A stretch of DNA of 64,000 bases from Chitinophaga horti (GTDB lineage: Bacteria; Bacteroidota; Bacteroidia; Chitinophagales; Chitinophagaceae): NCBI RefSeq assembly GCF_022867795.2, contig NZ_CP107006.1, positions 62,001 to 126,000 of the forward strand, given 5' to 3'. The notes under the pieces were generated by a model that had not been told where the DNA came from, searched no databases, and saw nothing but the letters and a program-made list of their open reading frames with translations. Of this stretch, positions 62,225-64,000 are shown one piece after another (positions within the stretch are counted from its first letter, which is position 1; each line of letters opens with the position of its first letter). Made by a program: the position numbers and the translations under genes.

Positions 62225-63325
62225 ATGAAGATAACAATTAAAGACATCCTGCGGGTGATAGAGGCTTACGCCCCACCCGCCTACCAGGAAAGCTACGATA
62301 ACGCCGGCCTGCTCTTCGGGGATGCAAGCTGGGAAGTGACGAACGTACTGCTTACCCTCGATACCACTGAAGCGGTGATAGACGAGGCGATCGCCAATAA
62401 CTGCAACCTGGTGATCGCGCATCACCCGATCGTATTCGGCGGGCTTAAAAAGATCAATGGAAAAAATTATGTGGAACGGGTGGCGATAAAAGCCATCAAA
62501 CATGATATTGCCGTATATGCCGCGCATACCAACCTGGATAATGTGCACAACGGCGTAAGCGCCATGATGGCGGAACGACTGGGTTTAACAGGCAGCCGTG
62601 TATTGCAGCCAAAGAAGCAATTACTGCGTAAGCTGTACACCTTTGTACCGGTGGCCGACGCGGAAATCGTTCGTAACGGCCTGTTCATGGCCGGTGCCGG
62701 TCATATCGGCAATTACAGCGAGTGCAGTTTCGGGCAGGAGGGCACAGGCACCTTTAAGGGCGCGTCCGGTACGAATCCCTATGTGGGAGAGCCGGGCAGC
62801 CGGCACCAGGAGGCCGAGGTGAAGCTGGAAGTGATATTTCCCGCCCATCTGGAAGGGAAGGTGGTGGAAGCTTTGCTGAAGTGCCATCCTTACGAAGAGG
62901 TGGCCTACGATATTGTGGCGCTGGAGAATTACCACCCGCGGGTAGGCTCCGGGCTGACAGGCGACCTTCCGCAGGAGATGGACGAGATGGCCTTCCTGCA
63001 ATTTGTGAAGGAACGTTTCGGAACGGGCTGCGTGCGGTATACGCCGTTAAGAGGCCGCCCGGTGAAGAAAGTGGCGGTATGCGGTGGTGCGGGTAGTTTC
63101 CTGTTAAAACATGCCATTGCAGCCGGTGCAGATGCATATGTATCGGCCGACTTTAAGTATCATGAGTTTTTTGATGCTGAAAATCAATTAGTTATTGCAG
63201 ATATCGGACATTTTGAAAGCGAACAGTTCGCAGTCGAATTATTTTATCTTATATTGACTGAAAATTTCCGTAATTTTGCGCCTCTTAAATCAGTCATTCG
63301 AACAAACCCGGTAAATTATTTATAA
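62225..63325 (+). CDS. Nif3-like dinuclear metal-center protein
   Basis: 366 residues, the long (YqfO-type) form: the Nif3 halves (about 1-125 and 235-366) are split by an inserted domain (about 130-230) of the PII-like type. Metal ligands visible in V-I-A-H-H-P-I-V-F (about 60-68), A-A-H-T-N-L-D (about 98-104) and I-G-H-F-E-S-E near the C-terminus. Often annotated GTP cyclohydrolase I type 2, though the role is not established. Its 3' end is unusually AT-rich because it carries the promoter of the next gene. Confidence 0.9.
   Translation: MKITIKDILRVIEAYAPPAYQESYDNAGLLFGDASWEVTNVLLTLDTTEAVIDEAIANNCNLVIAHHPIVFGGLKKINGKNYVERVAIKAIKHDIAVYAAHTNLDNVHNGVSAMMAERLGLTGSRVLQPKKQLLRKLYTFVPVADAEIVRNGLFMAGAGHIGNYSECSFGQEGTGTFKGASGTNPYVGEPGSRHQEAEVKLEVIFPAHLEGKVVEALLKCHPYEEVAYDIVALENYHPRVGSGLTGDLPQEMDEMAFLQFVKERFGTGCVRYTPLRGRPVKKVAVCGGAGSFLLKHAIAAGADAYVSADFKYHEFFDAENQLVIADIGHFESEQFAVELFYLILTENFRNFAPLKSVIRTNPVNYL
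63271..63278 (+). promoter_or_regulatory. -7 promoter element inside the Nif3 gene
   Basis: TAATTTTG matches TAnnTTTG exactly, 51 bp before the zinc-ribbon gene and inside the last codons of the Nif3-like gene. -33 element not clear. Confidence 0.5.
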
Positions 63326-63328
63326 TAC

Positions 63329-64000
63329 ATGGCTACAGTTAAAGAATACTCTGTTGAGGAAAAATTGGTGTCTGTACTGAAGTTGCAGAAAATCGATTCC
63401 AAACTGGACGAAATCCAGATCCTGAAAGGGGAATTGCCTATCGAAGTAAAGGATTTGGAGGATGAGATCGAAGGACTTAACCACCGCCAGCACCATATCG
63501 AAGATGAGATCAGGGGCATCCAGGATTTCGTTAGCAACAAGAAAAACGCCATCAAGGACTCTGAAGCGCTCATCAAAAAATATGAGAAGCAACAGAACAA
63601 CGTAAAAAACAGCCGCGAATTTGAGGCTATCAGCAAGGAGATCGAAATGCAGGCGCTGGAGATCAAATTGTCTGAAAAGCACATCAAAGACGCTACCGAA
63701 GAAATAAAAGACAAAAACCGCGTACTCGAAACTGCTAAAAAAGCAGTTTCTGATAAAGACCTGAACCTGAAACATAAAGCAGGTGAACTGGAAAAGATCA
63801 TCGGTGAAACCGAGAAAGAGGAAACCGGTTTCCGCAAACTGAGCGAAGAAGCCCGCACGAAAGTGGAGCCTCGCCTGCTCGCTGCTTACGAAAAGATCCG
63901 TAACAACTACCGTAATGGTCTGGCTGTGGTTTCTATCGTACGTGATTCCTGCGGTGGATGCTTTAACGCCATTCCTCCTCAGCGCCAGGCAGAAATCCGC
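63329..64000 (+). CDS. coiled-coil/C4 zinc-ribbon protein (3' partial)
   Basis: 224 residues visible, running off the window. Starts at ATG 3 bp after the Nif3 stop (M-A-T-V-K-E-Y-S-V-E-E-K-L-V). Nearly the whole visible part (about 10-175) is a long antiparallel coiled coil rich in Lys/Glu, typical of the C4-type zinc-ribbon family found next to Nif3 genes in Bacteroidota. The first ribbon pair appears as C-G-G-C near residue 207; the second CxxC is expected beyond the window. Family members are proposed to act on RNA or as assembly factors; function unclear. Confidence 0.9.
   Translation, partial: MATVKEYSVEEKLVSVLKLQKIDSKLDEIQILKGELPIEVKDLEDEIEGLNHRQHHIEDEIRGIQDFVSNKKNAIKDSEALIKKYEKQQNNVKNSREFEAISKEIEMQALEIKLSEKHIKDATEEIKDKNRVLETAKKAVSDKDLNLKHKAGELEKIIGETEKEETGFRKLSEEARTKVEPRLLAAYEKIRNNYRNGLAVVSIVRDSCGGCFNAIPPQRQAEIR

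Overview
The window comes from a Bacteroidota chromosome, most likely a Chitinophagaceae relative of Chitinophaga. Evidence includes type IX secretion (T9SS) signatures (PorP/SprF-type proteins and giant PKD proteins with gliding-motility-type C-terminal domains). Start sites lack clear Shine-Dalgarno sequences, and several genes are preceded by the Bacteroidota -7 promoter element TAnnTTTG. No tRNA, rRNA, insertion sequence, integrase or CRISPR array was found. This assignment rests on reading the sequence, not on a search.

Region 1 (1-14.9 kb) is the distal part of an extracellular contractile injection system (eCIS) operon, all on the plus strand. It holds two baseplate proteins (the first cut by the window edge), a 950-residue unknown protein with a predicted coiled coil, a CIS tape-measure protein, a GH46-chitosanase-like enzyme, two DUF4157 proteins and an AAA+ ATPase. 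The first DUF4157 protein carries a second, gluzincin-type metallopeptidase signature. The second is fused to an OmpA-like domain. Sheath, tube and spike genes are expected upstream of the window. This is the most interesting system here: delivery machinery next to likely cargo.

Region 2 (14.9-29.7 kb) is mostly housekeeping: an M1 peptidase, a DinB-like protein, a sigma factor with a small membrane protein, rsmG, a glycosyltransferase, tgt (without its zinc cysteines), an LptF/LptG permease, mitochondrial-type citrate synthase and recG. Between the permease and citrate synthase lies a tight minus-strand row of five related small membrane proteins with a shared C-terminal motif around NSIN, of unknown function.

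Region 3 (29.7-49.5 kb) holds a secreted beta-propeller/PKD protein with a PorP/SprF partner, a beta-barrel, two sodium:solute symporters, a LOG-family hydrolase, an O-methyltransferase, a glucosaminidase, hpt, a VWA lipoprotein-like protein, grpE-dnaJ between two rRNA methyltransferase genes, a stub protein made of a signal peptide plus sorting domain, and a peroxiredoxin. A 33/34-bp tandem array follows hpt.

Region 4 (49.5-64 kb) has a second PorP/SprF gene downstream of two large tandem PKD proteins (946 and 1618 residues), a TPMT-like methyltransferase, a rhodanese-thioredoxin fusion, a gene-free 0.8-kb stretch packed with short repeats, an M32 carboxypeptidase, a Nif3-like protein and the start of a coiled-coil/C4 zinc-ribbon protein that runs off the window.
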